Positions 11,967 to 24,380 of a stretch of 64,000 bases of DNA are shown piece by piece (the first letter of the stretch is position 1; every line of letters begins with the position of its first letter). Under the pieces are notes generated by a model that saw nothing but the letters and a program-made list of their open reading frames with translations, was not told where the DNA came from and ran no database searches. The stretch comes from Cordia subcordata. Lineage: Eukaryota; Streptophyta; Magnoliopsida; Boraginales; Cordiaceae. The stretch lies in contig JAPTOF010000016.1 in NCBI GenBank assembly GCA_028554755.1, forward strand, positions 7,105,001-7,169,000. Direction: 5' to 3'. The position numbers and the translations under genes are program-made.

Positions 11967-12314
11967 GGCCCCATTTGTTTCATTAAAAAACATTTTTTAA
12001 AAAATATTTTTTGCATTTTTCGATGTCTGATTATAAAAAATAAAAAAAGTCAAGTAAAAACATTTTTTTTGGTAAAGGAAAGATAAGGTGATTTTCTTGA
12101 AAAATGTATTCCCTTTTTTTAAGAAAAAAAAATATTTTCCACACACTTTCCAAATCTCCCCTTCCCTCTCTCCTATCGACACAAGTAAGTACATTTTTTT
12201 TATGCCAATTAAAAATATTTTTAATAATTTTTATTGCGCCAACAAACAATAAGTATTTTCTTAGAAAGAAAATATTTTTCAAAATAAATTATTTTTAGGG
12301 AAACTAACGGAGCC
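11967..12314. mobile_element. MITE with GGCCCCATTTGTTTC ends
   Basis: The left end GGCCCCATTTGTTTCATTAA and the inverted right end GGCTCCGTTAGTTTCCCTAA are terminal inverted repeats. The interior is A/T homopolymer with TATTTTT repeats in both orientations. This is typical of short non-autonomous DNA elements common in eudicots. Apparent open frames on both strands across 11997-12298 result from the symmetrical A/T runs. Confidence 0.55.
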
Positions 12315-12837
12315 GAAATTCATTAACCTTTTGTTTTTTTTTTTGGTTTAACAAAGTTATATGAATGTACTTGGATTGAATAGCTTAATCATTCAATGGA
12401 TTGACCATAACAAAAAATCAAAGACATAATAGAATTGAATTCTGATAAAGTTTTGGATAATCATAGGGTTTTGGGTGAAAGCCAAATCAAATGGTTGATT
12501 CAACATTTTTAATTTAACGGGAGTCATGCTCTTTTCTCGATCAATGCAGGAGTTGTTGTTGGTTGCTAAATTGTCAAGTCTCACTACGAATTTAATGTGT
12601 TGTTGACTCATTCAAGTCCCCCACACCGACTTTATTTAAATCTCTTCTCATTTCCCATCATATATTTTTCTGACAAGAATCGTACAAGACATTAGCCAGC
12701 TTACGTTATGTCAATCGACGATTCAGCGTCGTTCTGTTATTATTACTAGAATTACCCATTTCGTGTTTCGCAGAAATTAACTTATTTTTAATATCAAATT
12801 TTAAATTTTTATATAGTTTATTTATTTTTAGTTAAAG

Positions 12838-12878
<41 letters not shown>

Positions 12879-13922
12879 ATGTGTATAAATAATATGATAA
12901 TTATGGTTAAACTAAAACTAAAAAATAATTTAAAAAGTTTTTTAATAAGTGTTGGCTTGTGTGCAAAACAAAACATGTAGTAATATTAAAGAATTAAACT
13001 AAAATTAAAATAACCAATTGAATACACGAGTAATATAAATTACTTAAACAAAATAAAATGAATTACAAGGAATTAAAAGAAAATACTTATAAGAAAGAAG
13101 GTGAGAGAATATCAAATGTAGATTAGGATTGACGCTTAACTTGGATCAGAGCTAATCTATCTTGATAATGAATTTTGGATTTCTTTCTGGCTAAGGGTAC
13201 AATTGCATTTGAGTTACTAAAATGTTGTAGTTAAGTAATCGTACTACACTACCAAAAAAAGCCTTCTATTGATTGAGTGAATGCTATACTCTTTTTAAGA
13301 CTTTAACGCATTACTACGGTGTTGACAGTTTCTCGCGCAAGTCTCTTAGGATACAATGGTTTGCCTCCTCAAATCATAGAAGCCAATAATAAGAATAGTG
13401 TTAAAACTCTTTCAACTAAGCCCATAAAATATGAGAAGCACTATATGCAAAAAAAAAAAGAAAAACTTTGTTTTCTTTTATGTGTCTTAAAGTTTTGACG
13501 ATGCAACTATTTATGGATGAAAGAATTGGCATCGCATAAAGTCTACTATCAATAAAGTATTCCAAGGGTCTCAAAACTCCTTTACGTTAACCTTATAGCT
13601 TAAAAGTCACCTTAAAGATGATATTCCAAGAGTTTCAAAACCAATGTGCATTAACCTCCATAATCAACATAGTAGGGAGATCAAAAGTCTTTGAAATAAA
13701 TAATGTTAAAATTATTATTAATTAAATTTATAATAATAACTAACAAGTTTTAGTTGAGTTGGCAAACAAACGAGAGCTGATGTGGCATACTTTTTTGAGT
13801 TACAATTCGTACAATTTTAAACTATATTAATGTACCTTTATCAGTGTTCCACATGAATTTATTTTTTGATAAAAATGTTAATGTAAGTTGAATTCATTTA
13901 TTTTCAATGGCGTATGAAGAAT

Positions 13923-14747
13923 TTAGTCATGATTATTCAGTGGTTTGCATGGATATTTTTAAACAATAAATGTTAAATTTACTCAAGTTTAGTCTTTATA
14001 ATTTACAAATAAAAATACTTTAAGACTTTTAAGCATTAATTAATTAGTAATAAAATTTCTAAATTAATATATATATATATATATATCCATAATAAGAAAT
14101 GGGCCTTTTGAAATTCATTGATGAATATTATTTTTAAAAATTAATTAATTGACAATTAAATTTCTAAGTTGAGACTAAGAATATAAATCCATAATAGATA
14201 AGAAGTGAATCTTTTGAAATTCACAAATCAATTATATTTTAATCATTAATTTATTTATTATTTAATTTTTAATTAAAACTAATAATTTAATTATATTCAT
14301 AAAGATAAAAATAATGTAAACAAAATAAATAATAAATAATAAATTATTTTATAAGCTAATAATAAAATATCCTTTGCCATATAAATGCTGATATGACATT
14401 CTTATAATGCTAAAAAAAGTATTTTTATTAATAATATTAAATTTACTTGGATTTAATCATTTGAAACTCACAATTGAATATTATTTTAAGAGTTAGTTAA
14501 TTGAAAATTAAATTTCTAATGTATACATGATAGATAAGAAATAAATTGTTTAGAATAATAAATTTAATCTTAAGCATTAATTGATTGACCATTTAATATT
14601 TTAATTAAAGTTAATAATGTATATTCATAAAGATAAGAAATAAGAAAAAGTAAAGTAATTAAAAAAATAAACACGCTGTGTAAGCGCTGACATGATACTC
14701 TCACAATATCCAAAAAAATATAACTTATATATATGTGTGTGTATAGA
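13923..14747 (-). mobile_element. Helitron-like non-autonomous element, copy A
   Basis: Read on the minus strand it begins TCTATAC and ends CATGACTAA, about 825 bp. It matches the plus-strand copy at 30234-31065 (about 832 bp). Both contain two diverged internal units of about 400 bp, each starting 'attgtgagagt(g/a)t(t/c)at' and containing 'tcaatcaattaatgcttaa'. A TC start, a CTRR end, a weak 3' hairpin and no terminal inverted repeats fit a Helitron. No Rep/helicase gene is present, so the class assignment is inferred from the ends. That the two copies share a repeat family is seen directly. Confidence 0.5.
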
Positions 14748-16366
14748 TATAGATTATATCACTTTTTACGTATATATTTAATTAACATACTAACTTAATT
14801 ATTTTTATTTTTATTTTCTCTTCTTACAAAATACTAACTAAAGTCTGATTTGGTTTGAATTTTTATAAGATGTCTATAATAAGATATGTTATATATAATT
14901 GTAAAAAAAATAAGTCAAGAATGAATTGCTTAAATCTTAGTGCTTGTTTTGAACTTAATAAAATAGTTGTGATAAGATGTCTTATATCTTATTAATAGTA
15001 TTTGGAGTAATTTTATTTTAAGATACTTATCCTATTAAAATGAGATATGTTTAAGACATTTTATCGCATGCATTCTCTGAAATAACAGTAAAAAAATAAG
15101 ATAAGGATGAATGACTTATTTCTTATATGATAAAAAATATAGTTTATTTTGAGTTTTTATAAAGTGCAAGCTAAGCAATAAGATGTCTTAAATCTGTATC
15201 TACTCATTCAAAAAAAAAAAGTATCTTAAAATGAGATCATTCATAATATACTATAAAAAAAAGAAAATAAATATTATCTCTTTACGTATACGTATATTAT
15301 AATAAGTTTATTCCAAACATAGCATAAGTATGCATATAAGATCTTCGGGATGCACAGCTTATTGAGTTATTGCCGAGGAAATCTCCTTTTATGGAGTTTT
15401 GAGGATATCTTGCCACATACCCTCTAAGACTAAAAAAGAAAAGGAATTGATTTATATAGTTTCTTTCTCTATTATGTTTGTTATACTGGAATGACTTAGA
15501 AAAGAATGATTATTCTAATTTTTGATTTCTTTTTTTGTGTTTGGTAGAATTAATTGAAGTTGAAAAACTCATTTCTATGAAATGACCTTTCTAGGAAAAA
15601 GTAAAAAAGCCTATTCCTTAATAAAACTCAAATAATGAGTATTCTCATTTAAGTGGGAATCATAGAAAATAAAGTTAAATCTCAAATATAATCTATTTCT
15701 CATCTATTGTTGATTAAGTTTTCAATTGTTATTTAAAAATAAAAAATTTGAAAAAATTAAAAATAAACATTTCCATTCTATTTTTTACTCTAATTTAGTT
15801 GAAAACATTTGAAATTTTACTAGATGGTTAACTTTTCTCTTTTAAAAAGTAAATAATTTGAAATATCATGTTAAAATAAAAATGATAGAATAAGTAATTT
15901 TATATTTTATTGCTAGTCAAAAGACTAACAAGAGTATTTTATTTTATATTAATATTGTATAAAATTAGTTGTTATTTACAAACTGAAGTTTATACCAAAT
16001 AAAAGAATGAGTATATTTTGGTTAATATAATTGATTTTCATTCCTTTCTAACTCGTCAAAATAATTTTGTCATACATATGAAATTAAATGAGCATTCCAT
16101 TCTAGTTTTTTTATTTTTTTAAATAATTTTAACCAAACATAAGAAAAAGAATAAGTATTTTATGAGTATTCCATCTTGAATTCCATTCTACTTTGAATGA
16201 CTATTTTTTTCCAAACCATTCTATCGTACCAAACGAAAGGGTTTAGGAGGACGGATTTTGGGCCAATCAAAAACAACGAGAGACAATCTCGGCCGTTAGT
16301 TAATGGAAAAAGAGAAAAGTTAAGCGAAATTTTGGCCGTCATTAAAAAGAAAAGAAAAAGTTGAAG

Positions 16367-16369
<3 letters not shown>

Positions 16370-16409
<40 letters not shown>
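16370..16409. repeat. (TA)n microsatellite
   Basis: About 20 uninterrupted AT dinucleotides. Confidence 0.95.
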
Positions 16410-16410
<1 letters not shown>

Positions 16411-16935
16411 TAGTATTGCACTAATGTGACAAGCAAAAAGATATTCTTAATAAAATATAATATAACCATAAAAAGTAGTGTAATACACGTGAGAACTTCT
16501 AGGGCAATATGATTTTGAAAGAATAAGTCTAATTACTTTGGGTGTTATTTTTAATTTCAAGTTTTAATATGGATATAATATGATGTCCTCTTATCAAGGC
16601 GATTTCGTGATCGATGATAAAACTTTTGCCATCGTAGTCATACTTTTCTCGTGATAATATATATTATAATTTATTTCGAACTCTCCAAACTTTAAGAGGA
16701 TCAATAAAGAAACCCACATGCATTTCCTTCGTGCTGGGGTAAATAGGTATTGAAGATCTTGAACCACATTTATGATTGATTGCGACAATACGTTTGGATT
16801 CTTGTTTTTTAATTAAAGGATGTAAACAAAAGAATAATTAAGAGGATGAGGATAAATATATATATATATCTATATATATAAATGAATAAAAAAATTCCTT
16901 ACAATCTCTAACGAGATGATTTTGCAATTTTTCCA

Positions 16936-17135
16936 AGCCCTGTTTGAATTGTTTTTTTTAAGTATTTTTTTTTAAAGTTAAAAATTCTAGCTTTTGAAAA
17001 AGTTATATTTGATTTTTTTAAAATTTTTTTTTTATTTTTTTAAAAGCCAAACTTGATAGTAATTGCAAAATGAATGGATTTTATTCAAGAAAAAAGTATT
17101 CTTTTTTGAGGAAAAAAGCCAATCTAAGCAAGCCC
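16936..17135. mobile_element. MITE of the 'GTTTGGATTGG' family
   Basis: The ends AGCCCTGTTTGAATTG and, inverted, GGGCTTGCTTAGATTGGC are imperfect inverted repeats. The interior is long T and A runs with a central 'aattgcaaaatga' shared in outline with other copies. Non-coding. Confidence 0.55.
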
Positions 17136-17938
17136 ATAGTATCTAATGAAGGAAAATTAGTTATATAGTCAAACTAATTTTTTGAAATTATTAATTTTCT
17201 TTTGTTTTTTTTTTAAACGAGAAAAAATTATAAACTTTTCGTCTTTTTCTTTTTCTCACTTATTTTTTCTTTTATCAACTAAGGATACCCTGTGGTTTTC
17301 AAAAAACTTGGCTTGACTCGTTTAAATGTAAAAAGAGAGGGAGAAATATGAATCGATTTTAAAATTAGATGAAAAATATGCATCAGTCTTCAAATCATAG
17401 AGGTCAAACCAAAGAAGATATCAACAAATTTTGAAATCACAAAAAAAATTTTATATAAATTTTAAAAAATATTAAGAATAAGGTGTATTTTACTCTCTCT
17501 ATATTTTATATTCTGATTAAACAAGAACCACGTATTATAAATGGAGTATCGGGAAGCAAATCCAGAAAGCGCTATTATATATCGTTTATCAAAACATCGA
17601 ACGTGCCAATCTCTTGAGAAAAATAATAATGTTAAAATACAAGCTTGAGGAGAAGAATGTAAAACATTGCACGATTATATATTCACATCTATATATCTCC
17701 TTTTTTTTTTCTCTTTTTTTTTCTTAAAAATCAATTACACTGCAACTAACTGAATTTGATTCCCAAATATACTCACACTAAAGACGTTTATCTCTTTCTC
17801 AACGTATAACTCCAATGCGCCACATGTTACTAGTTTATAATTTATTATATGCTATGTGTTAAATCCTATCTCAAGAAAGCCTAATCATTACATAAGAGAA
17901 CACCTAAAGCACGCATCAAGCAAAAAAATATTGCAGCA

Positions 17939-19581
17939 ATGGCGGCTGATGATTCATCGTCTCCATTGCTCGAAGATTTTTCTCCGTCTCTTGAACCAGA
18001 TCATCATAATCCAACGCCTCAAGATTCACTTGAACAGCTGGTTGAACCATACATTGGAAGCTTCACAAATGCCCTTCTATTTCAGGCCATGCTTGTTACT
18101 ATATCCGCCATTTTTGTTGGGCAACAAACGTTTATTTCAATCTTTACTGATGCTAAGCAAACATGGCATTGCACAGAAGCATCTGGGAGCACGATATGCA
18201 ATCCCGGGTCCAACATCTGCGAGCTTCCCCCAGATGCATGGAGCTGGGACAAGCCTGCAGGCACATCGATTACGTCCGAATGGTTCCTGCAATGCGCTGG
18301 AAATTCGATCATCACAGGTATCAAGGAAGTGTCCTAGTTAATACACATAAGTAACTTATAAGTTTTTCTTTTGATAATACAAAACACATCTTCCTAACTT
18401 ATATCGTACTCTCTATAACAGGCCTACCCGCTTCGTCTTTCTTCCTCGGCAGCCTGTTCGCCGGAGTGGTCCTCTTCTTTGTCGGCGATTCGTACGGCCG
18501 CAAGAAAGTGTTGTTCAGCTCGTGTTTGGTTATGTCCGTGGCATCATTCTTCACAGCCTTCTCTAACAACGTCTGGATCTACTCAGCGTTGAAGTTTCTG
18601 ATCGGGTACGGCTGTGGGCAAACTGGATCCTGTGCTCTCGTGCTGGGAACAGAAAGCGTTGGGAAAAGATTTCAGGGAAAAGTTGCAACTCTCCGCTTCT
18701 TGTTCTTCACTGTTGGTTTCGCAACCTTACCTGCAATAGCTTATGTCTACAGAAACAGCTCCTGGAGGGTCCTTTATCTCTTCACATCAATTCCTGCAAT
18801 TTTATACTGCTTATTGCTTTACTTTTCTGCTTATGAGTCCCCCAGATGGCTACTTGCACACGGGCATGAACAAGAAGCACTTGCAGTTCTGCAGAAACTT
18901 TCAAGATCTGATATCAGTGACTTAAGCAAGAACTTAGTATCAGCAACAGCAAATCAAGGCGAAGAAATGGAGACCAATCGTAAGCAATCGTTTAAAATAC
19001 TGTTCAGATCAAAGGGTCTGCTTCTAAAGCTTGTGTTATCTATGGCAATTGCTTTTGGCGTTGGGATGATGTACTATGGGCTCCCATTAGCACTCGGCAA
19101 CCTGGAATCGAACTCTTACGTAGCAGTCGCGTTCAACGCCTTAGTAGATTTTCCAGCAACTTTGCTGACATTATACACAGCATCTAAATTGAAGAGAAGA
19201 GAAACATTGCTAGCATTCAGCATATTCAGTGGTGCATGTGGTATAATTTTGTGCTTCATGAGCAAATGGAAGATAATACAAGTTGGGTTCGAGCTGGGTT
19301 CTTTCTTTGCTGCTTGTTCACATGTTACTTTGCTGCTAACGTACGCAACAGAGCTGTTCCCGACCAAGGTGAGAAACACTGCGGTTTCGATGGTGTTTCA
19401 GGCCTTGTCTCTTGCTGGCATATTTAGTCCTGTCTTGATTGCCGCCATTGGAGACATCGACAAGGTTTTGCCGTATGGAGTGTTTGGGGCTTTGATGATC
19501 ATAACTGGAGCACTGGTCATTTTCTTGCCTGAAACATTGGGTGGTGAAGGTGTTAAACGTTGTGCAGTAAGTAGTGTGTGA
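17939..19581 (+). CDS. organic cation/carnitine transporter (OCT family, MFS), intact copy 1
   Basis: Two exons, 17939-18317 and 18422-19581, joined by a phase-1 intron of 104 bp with GT/AG ends, give 512 residues, a normal length for plant OCT proteins. After a polar N-terminus, TM1 lies at about 47-66. A large Cys-containing extracellular loop follows (WHCTEASGSTICNPG, then WSWDKPAGTSITSEWFLQC), then the hallmark CAGNSIITG at the exon junction. The MFS loop 2-3 motif GDSYGRKK is at about 150-157, and the protein ends with TM12 and LPETLG. These traits define the plant OCT subgroup of major-facilitator carriers, which move organic cations or carnitine across plasma or vacuolar membranes; substrate and membrane cannot be told from sequence. 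It is one of four related sequences between 17.9 and 38 kb. The Arabidopsis OCT member it matches best (OCT3-like is a guess) is unresolved. Confidence 0.9.
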
Positions 19582-20984
19582 AGTTTTGCGTCAAATGTAC
19601 GAGTAGTATTAGAATATCTTGATGATGTATCTTTAATTTGAAAAGTTTAATAGTTATTTCGTTGAGAACATAATTTTTATGATGTATGTGAGTGTTAAAT
19701 TTATATGTTATTTTTAACGTATTTCTTGTGTTCTGATTTCACTTTCCTTTGTAAATATTTCATGGTTGGAGTTAGTGAGTGTTTGGCTTTGCTTATTTAG
19801 TGCTTATAAGCACTTAAATAATAAAAAATATATAAAAAATATTTTTTTAAATATTTATAAATACCTAAAATAAGCAAAGCCAAACAGTAAAATCAAATCA
19901 TATACTTTCAATCAGAAGAAGGAAAAGGGGAAGAAACTTGAAAAGGTTTTGATCAATTAAAAGATGGTTGCTGTCGTTTCGCCACGTCCCAGTTTTTGGT
20001 CCGCTACACAAACAGCAAAAAGAATAAAAAAAAGACAAATTCAAAAGTGATTTTGCCTACAATGAGTGATTTCGCCGCTTCCCAGTTTTTGGTCTACTAC
20101 ACAATAAGTGATTTTGCCAAAAATAATATTTTATTCAAAGATTATAAATCCCGTAGTGCAGTAGAATACTCAAACATATACCATATGTAACCCTTGTGAT
20201 GCATTAGAAAACTCAAACATATAAGATATGGAATTGATGATTAAAGAATATTTATGATAGAGGATATAGATTTAAATTTGAAACTTTTGTTGCAATGAAT
20301 TATTTCTCCGACCATTTCAGGAGCAAATAGAATTAACTTTATCACAAGCTTTTAGAAATAAGATTAAAAATTAATCTTATAAAAAACCTTAAAAGCTTTG
20401 AGACAATATTTGCAGTTCCTCCCCTTATACAAGAAAAAGTCGGACTTAATTCTACATTTAATTAAGACACCCGATATGCGTGTTAATTTATAAAGCATAC
20501 AAGAGGAAATAAAATACCCCGAAAATGTTTTGATATTCATTTTTCCTTCCAACTCTCTTCTTCTCCACATACATCACAAACACGCTTGAGATTTGTGTAG
20601 TATTAATAACCGGGAAGTGTAATATAGAAAAGCACATGCTTTGTGTATAGTGTATTAATGCAATAAATAAATATACCATATACTTTATAGAATTGTTAAA
20701 CATTTAGACAAGCTTGTGACATTTCACATGGTATTAGACCCTGAAATTAACTTAATTTTAAAAATCTAAAGGTCTTGATTTTCAAATTTATCGTTTACAC
20801 TGCCTTTATACAAACTTAACTTTTTAAATGAGTGGTAACTCTATTACTGAAAACTAATGAGGATGATAGATGGCGTTGGAAAAATGTTCTCTCTCTTTGA
20901 TAAATAGCAACATTAGATACCTGGGGAAGAACATAAAACTTTGTACAAGAATTTTCTCAACGTATATAAAGGTAACCAATTGTT
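19582..20984. other. OCT 3' flank and spacer
   Basis: It holds the likely 3' UTR, a short perfect-ended MITE (19780-19886), and A/T-rich sequence without a recognisable gene. A phrase 'tttcgccRcKtcccagtttttggtc' occurs twice (about 19977 and 20070), a small local duplication. Confidence 0.45.
19780..19886. mobile_element. 107-bp MITE with perfect 16-bp inverted ends
   Basis: TGTTTGGCTTTGCTTA at 19780-19795 is exactly inverted at 19871-19886. The core contains 'gcttataagcactt' and A/T runs, so the whole element can form a hairpin. A second member with the same ends lies at 27946-28059. It sits about 200 bp downstream of the OCT stop codon. Confidence 0.75.
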
Positions 20985-21126
20985 ACATGCCAAATTATAT
21001 TAATCCTTCTCTCAAGGTCTTCACTCACCTGTTATGGTGCCAAATCCTTCGCTTAAGATCTTTAATCCTGAACGTCCAGTAAATCCTTAAGATTATCAGA
21101 GCCCGATACGTAATTTTGCAGCATTA

Positions 21127-21560
21127 GTGGCTAATTCAATTCCCTTGCTCAAAGACTCTTCTTCATCTTTTGAGCCAGACAATGCAGTGCCCGATGATGA
21201 TTCACTGGAGGAGCTGATTGAACCATATCTTAAAAACTTGACATGGCCACTCGCTTTCCAAGCCTTGCTTGCTACAATGGCTGCCATCTTTATGGGACAA
21301 CAAATATTCATTTCAATCTTCGCAGATGCAAAGCAAAATGGCACTGTACACAAGTAGGAAACACTATATGCAATCCAGGCTTCAACATCAGCCGGCTCCC
21401 TTTAGATCCATGGAGCTGGGATAAGCCAGCATATACATCGATAACATCCGAATGGTTCCTGCAATGCGCTGGGAGTTCAATCATCACTAGACTAGCCGAG
21501 ACTTCTTTCTTCCCGGGCAGCCTCTTTGCTGGTGTAGCTCTCTTCTTCATTGGCGTTACG
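21127..21560 (+). pseudogene. OCT transporter pseudogene, copy 2 (5' part only, intron absent)
   Basis: The sequence matches the N-terminal third of the intact OCT genes: PLLKDSSSSFEPD, then QALLATMAAIFMGQQ, then NPGFNISRLPLDPWSWDKPA, then SEWFLQCAGSSIITRL. The start codon is GTG where the neighbours have ATG. One base is lost near 21337 (just before the WHC motif), shifting the frame. The phase-1 intron present in both intact genes (104 and 117 bp) is missing exactly: the codons run straight from SSIIT into the second-exon-like TSFFPGSLFAGVALFF. Homology stops near 21560, just before the GDSxGRK motif, where MuDR-like sequence begins. About 110 bp of 5' flank (from near 21000) is shared with copy 3, so the two share a duplication history. 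Confidence 0.85.
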
Positions 21561-21562
21561 GT

Positions 21563-22309
21563 GAGACGTCGTACAATGAGGTTGTCTACAGTGTTTGTGA
21601 GAAGCTTAATTTGCGTTATGGTGTGGACAGAGTTCAGTTGCATCTCTGTTTCCAATTGGCACTCATTATCTCCCAATATCCATACTTCAGCATAAGTGCA
21701 GTCATTTCCAACGAAGAGTTGCGGGACATGTATGAGATAGCTTGCCATCCCAATTTCATGCATACGATAGATGTTTATGTTGATGTAGACACGGATGATG
21801 TGTACATTCCCCAAACAGTGAATGGTGCTCTTTGTTATGGCGCTATCCCCGATTTGAATGCAAATTTTAGTGGTTACCAAGATGAAAGGGTCGATATAGC
21901 GACAACGGTGGTGGAATTTTCCATTTTGATTGTGTCTCCTTAGAACATGTTTAATGTTGCAAGGACATCACATGCCGAAGGCCCACATGTGGTGTTCGAC
22001 TTGAATATGAACACATTTCAATCAGAGCTGGAAGAAGAGGACGAGGATGTCGAATTGAACCAACAAAATGCATGGTACAATGATGATGAATATGGTGAAG
22101 AACGATTTGACCGGAATCTCAACTATGCAAATCTAACATAGGGGGTGCTTCGAGTAGCGGTGGAGTACTTGCGGTTGAGAAGTTTGATCATGCAGAGTTA
22201 CAAACTCCTACACAAGAATACTACATAGATAGTATAGATGTACTAACAATGAACCCCATTTGGGACCTTGATAAGAAGGAGCTTGCAGTTGGCATAATCC
22301 AATATTAAG
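21563..22309 (+). mobile_element. fragment of MuDR-type (MULE) transposase N-terminus
   Basis: One frame runs from 21563 to 22309 with only two in-frame TAG stops (21941-21943 and 22139-22141). It reads YNEVVYSVCEKLNLRYGVD, later SNEELRDMYEIACHP and DVYVDVD, then an acidic stretch ELEEEDEDVELNQQNA and finally PIWDLDKKELAVG. This order (small PB1-like N-terminal module, acidic linker, approach to the MuDR domain) is typical of plant MULE transposases upstream of the DDE core. The DDE and zinc-finger parts are absent. It abuts the OCT pseudogene directly. No terminal inverted repeats were identified around it. Confidence 0.65.
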
Positions 22310-22661
22310 CTAGATGTGGCTCAAGCTAGATGAGGGCATTGGAGTGGTTGTTGTAAGGTTAGGGACCATTCTAGTTGAGGAAAGTTTTTGAAGGCTTATA
22401 TCTATAGTAGTAAATATTTATTTTTATCTATGATTTAGTTAATATTGGACTTATCAACAACATATTTATCTCAGATAATTATTCTAATTTTAGATTTATC
22501 ACCAAAATAATGATCTTAGACAATTATCCTTAATCCACTAAAAAATAATTTTAACAATTTAATTTAACAAGTGGACCAAATTAAGTCTCTAATTTATTTT
22601 AAGAGACGTGCTTACAATTACGTCTCTTTCAAAATTTTCTTTTTCTCTTTGTCTTCGTTTT

Positions 22662-23470
22662 TGTTAGAAAGATAAGTTCAACAGAGTTGGTGCCTAATAC
22701 TTCTCTCACACAATTGGATTAACTCTTGTGTAGATTAGGCTTATTACTTGTATTTTTTAATAGGTTCTGTATCTTATTTCATGTAACTTATGGTTGTATA
22801 TTTAAAGTACTTGTACAAAGAATCAAATACTTGAAGAAGTGTTTTCTCATATTGTATCAGCTTCTCTAAACTCCAACGAGTAGCACGATCCTGGTCTTTC
22901 GTTTTTTTCCAATGGCTCTTCTTATTTTGATGCCATCAGCAATGTTAACATCACACCCACCTCTTCTAATGATACTATGTTAATTGCTATTAACGTAGCC
23001 AATCAACTACCTCTTAAACTCACACCCTCAAATTATTCGTCTTGGCGTACACAATTTGATGCGCTGCTGTTAGGATACAATTTGATGGATTATATTGATG
23101 GATCATTACCATGTCCTTCTCCAACTATCAAAGTTGATGCCGAAGATTCATCCTCTAAGAGCCAACATGGTTGTAGCCAATGGCTCCACCCTCTTGCAGG
23201 GGCATGTTAGGAAGATAAGTGATAAGTTCAACAGAATTGGTGCCTAACACTTCTCTCACACAGTTGGATTAACTCTTGTGTAGATTAGGCTTATCACTTG
23301 TATAGAGTTGGTACTTAACACTTCTTTCACACAGTTGGATTAACTCTTGTGTAGATTAGGCTTATCACTTGTATTAGGTTCTGTATCTTATCTCATCTCA
23401 TATAACTCATGGTTGTATATTTAAACTACTTGTACAGAGAATCAAATACTTGAAGAAATGTTTTCTCATA
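22662..23470 (+). mobile_element. deleted mini Ty1/copia element (TRIM-like) with two LTRs
   Basis: Direct repeats starting TGTTAG and ending CTCATA flank the unit: left LTR 22662-22851 and right LTR 23205-23470. The right LTR is longer because a roughly 70-bp segment ('gttggtgcctaacacttc' to 'ggcttatcacttgtat') is duplicated in tandem. TTGTATCAGCTTC after the left LTR resembles a Met-tRNA primer site, and GCAGGGGCA before the right LTR serves as polypurine tract. GTTTT/GTTTC flank the unit as a near-perfect 5-bp target duplication. The 353-bp interior keeps only a Copia N-terminal segment (LPLKLTPSNYSSWRTQFDAL, then LMDYIDGSLPCPSP), then jumps to the polypurine tract, so protease, integrase and RT are all deleted. 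Confidence 0.8.
22977..23208 (+). pseudogene. Copia polyprotein N-terminal remnant inside the mini element
   Basis: About 77 codons resemble the 'retrotransposon Copia-like N-terminal' region that precedes gag in Ty1/copia polyproteins (NYSSWRTQFDALLLGYNLMDYIDG). The frame is open upstream to about 22914, without an ATG in the expected place. It ends at a TAG formed by the first bases of the right LTR (GCATGTTAG). It is a remnant and not expected to be functional. Confidence 0.7.
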
Positions 23471-24144
23471 GTTTCATTGATTATCTTGTCAGCTTGAAGC
23501 CCAATTATTTCGTCAACTTTGCTTATGATTTAATCGAGATTGTGGTATCTTTTATGTTCTTAAAAATGATGACCTTTTCCGTTTGCACGTATCATTTGTG
23601 AGGTATAACAATTTAACTTATATACCTCTCTTTTTATATCAATTTGTATGGCATCATGTGATGTCCAAAACTTAATCGACGTTTAACTTTTTCAACTTTG
23701 CTTTATGATTTAAAGAAGGCCAATGGATATTGAGAAATTACGATATTGTGATTAAAAATAAACCATATGATTTATGACTGACAGATTATTACAATTAAAT
23801 GTAGACCACATTGTAAGAGTTGTGTATTATTATTAATAACTAGGGAGAATAGTACAGATCATCAAAAAGCACGAAAGCTTGTTCTGTTGGTCTGAAAACT
23901 CGTGGTGTTGAAAATTTGTTCCATAATCAGGTGCTAGGAGAAAAATATGGACTTGTTTAGATTAGTTTTTCTTAAAAGTGTTTTTTCCTTTAATAGTTTT
24001 GAAAAAAATATTTTTTTTAAGAAGTTAAAAATTCTGTCTTTTTAAAAAAATTGTATTTGAATTTTTATTTCAGAGATTTAGCTTGCCAAACATTTTAGAT
24101 GCCCTATATATATAACTTTGTGCAAGTTATGAATTCGCATTAAT

Positions 24145-24213
<69 letters not shown>

Positions 24214-24380
24214 TTGTTAGGTGCCAAGTACGTAAATAATCCTTTTCTCAAGATGTTTATCAATCTCCATTTGAATAGACTACATGTTATGGTGCCAAAT
24301 CCTTGGCTGATCATCAAGATCTTTACGAATCTCGGTTTAATCTCTAAGATCATGGAAGCCCATCTCAAAATTTTGTAGCC
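23471..24380. other. spacer with a long TA microsatellite
   Basis: No gene. It contains a decayed member of the 'GTTTGGATTGG' MITE family (about 23950-24103) and an approximately 61-base (TA)n run at 24148-24208. From about 24225 the DNA resembles the flank upstream of OCT copy 2 ('ttatggtgccaaatccttSgct'). Confidence 0.5.

Larger units (their letters stand above)
11068..13922. other. gene-free stretch with inverted-repeat elements
   Basis: No coding gene is supported. It contains two small inverted-repeat elements (11290-11491 and 11967-12314, listed separately) and a (TA)n microsatellite at 12846-12872 leading into TGTG. The 12960-13700 segment is unrecognised; its mixed composition suggests decayed non-coding LTR-retrotransposon DNA, but no ends were found. 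Short open frames here lie within T-rich runs and look accidental. Confidence 0.5.
14748..17938. other. AT-rich spacer upstream of the first OCT gene
   Basis: No gene is supported. It holds an inverted-repeat element (16936-17135), a (TA)n tract (16370-16409) and a second broken TA tract near 16855-16880. The last 300 bases before 17939 should contain the OCT promoter. Candidate TATA sequences lie in 'tttattatatgc' near 17840, but no single element stands out. Confidence 0.45.

Noticed and set aside
11997..12298. Overlapping Lys/Phe-rich frames on both strands
   Set aside because: They arise from symmetrical A/T runs of a MITE.
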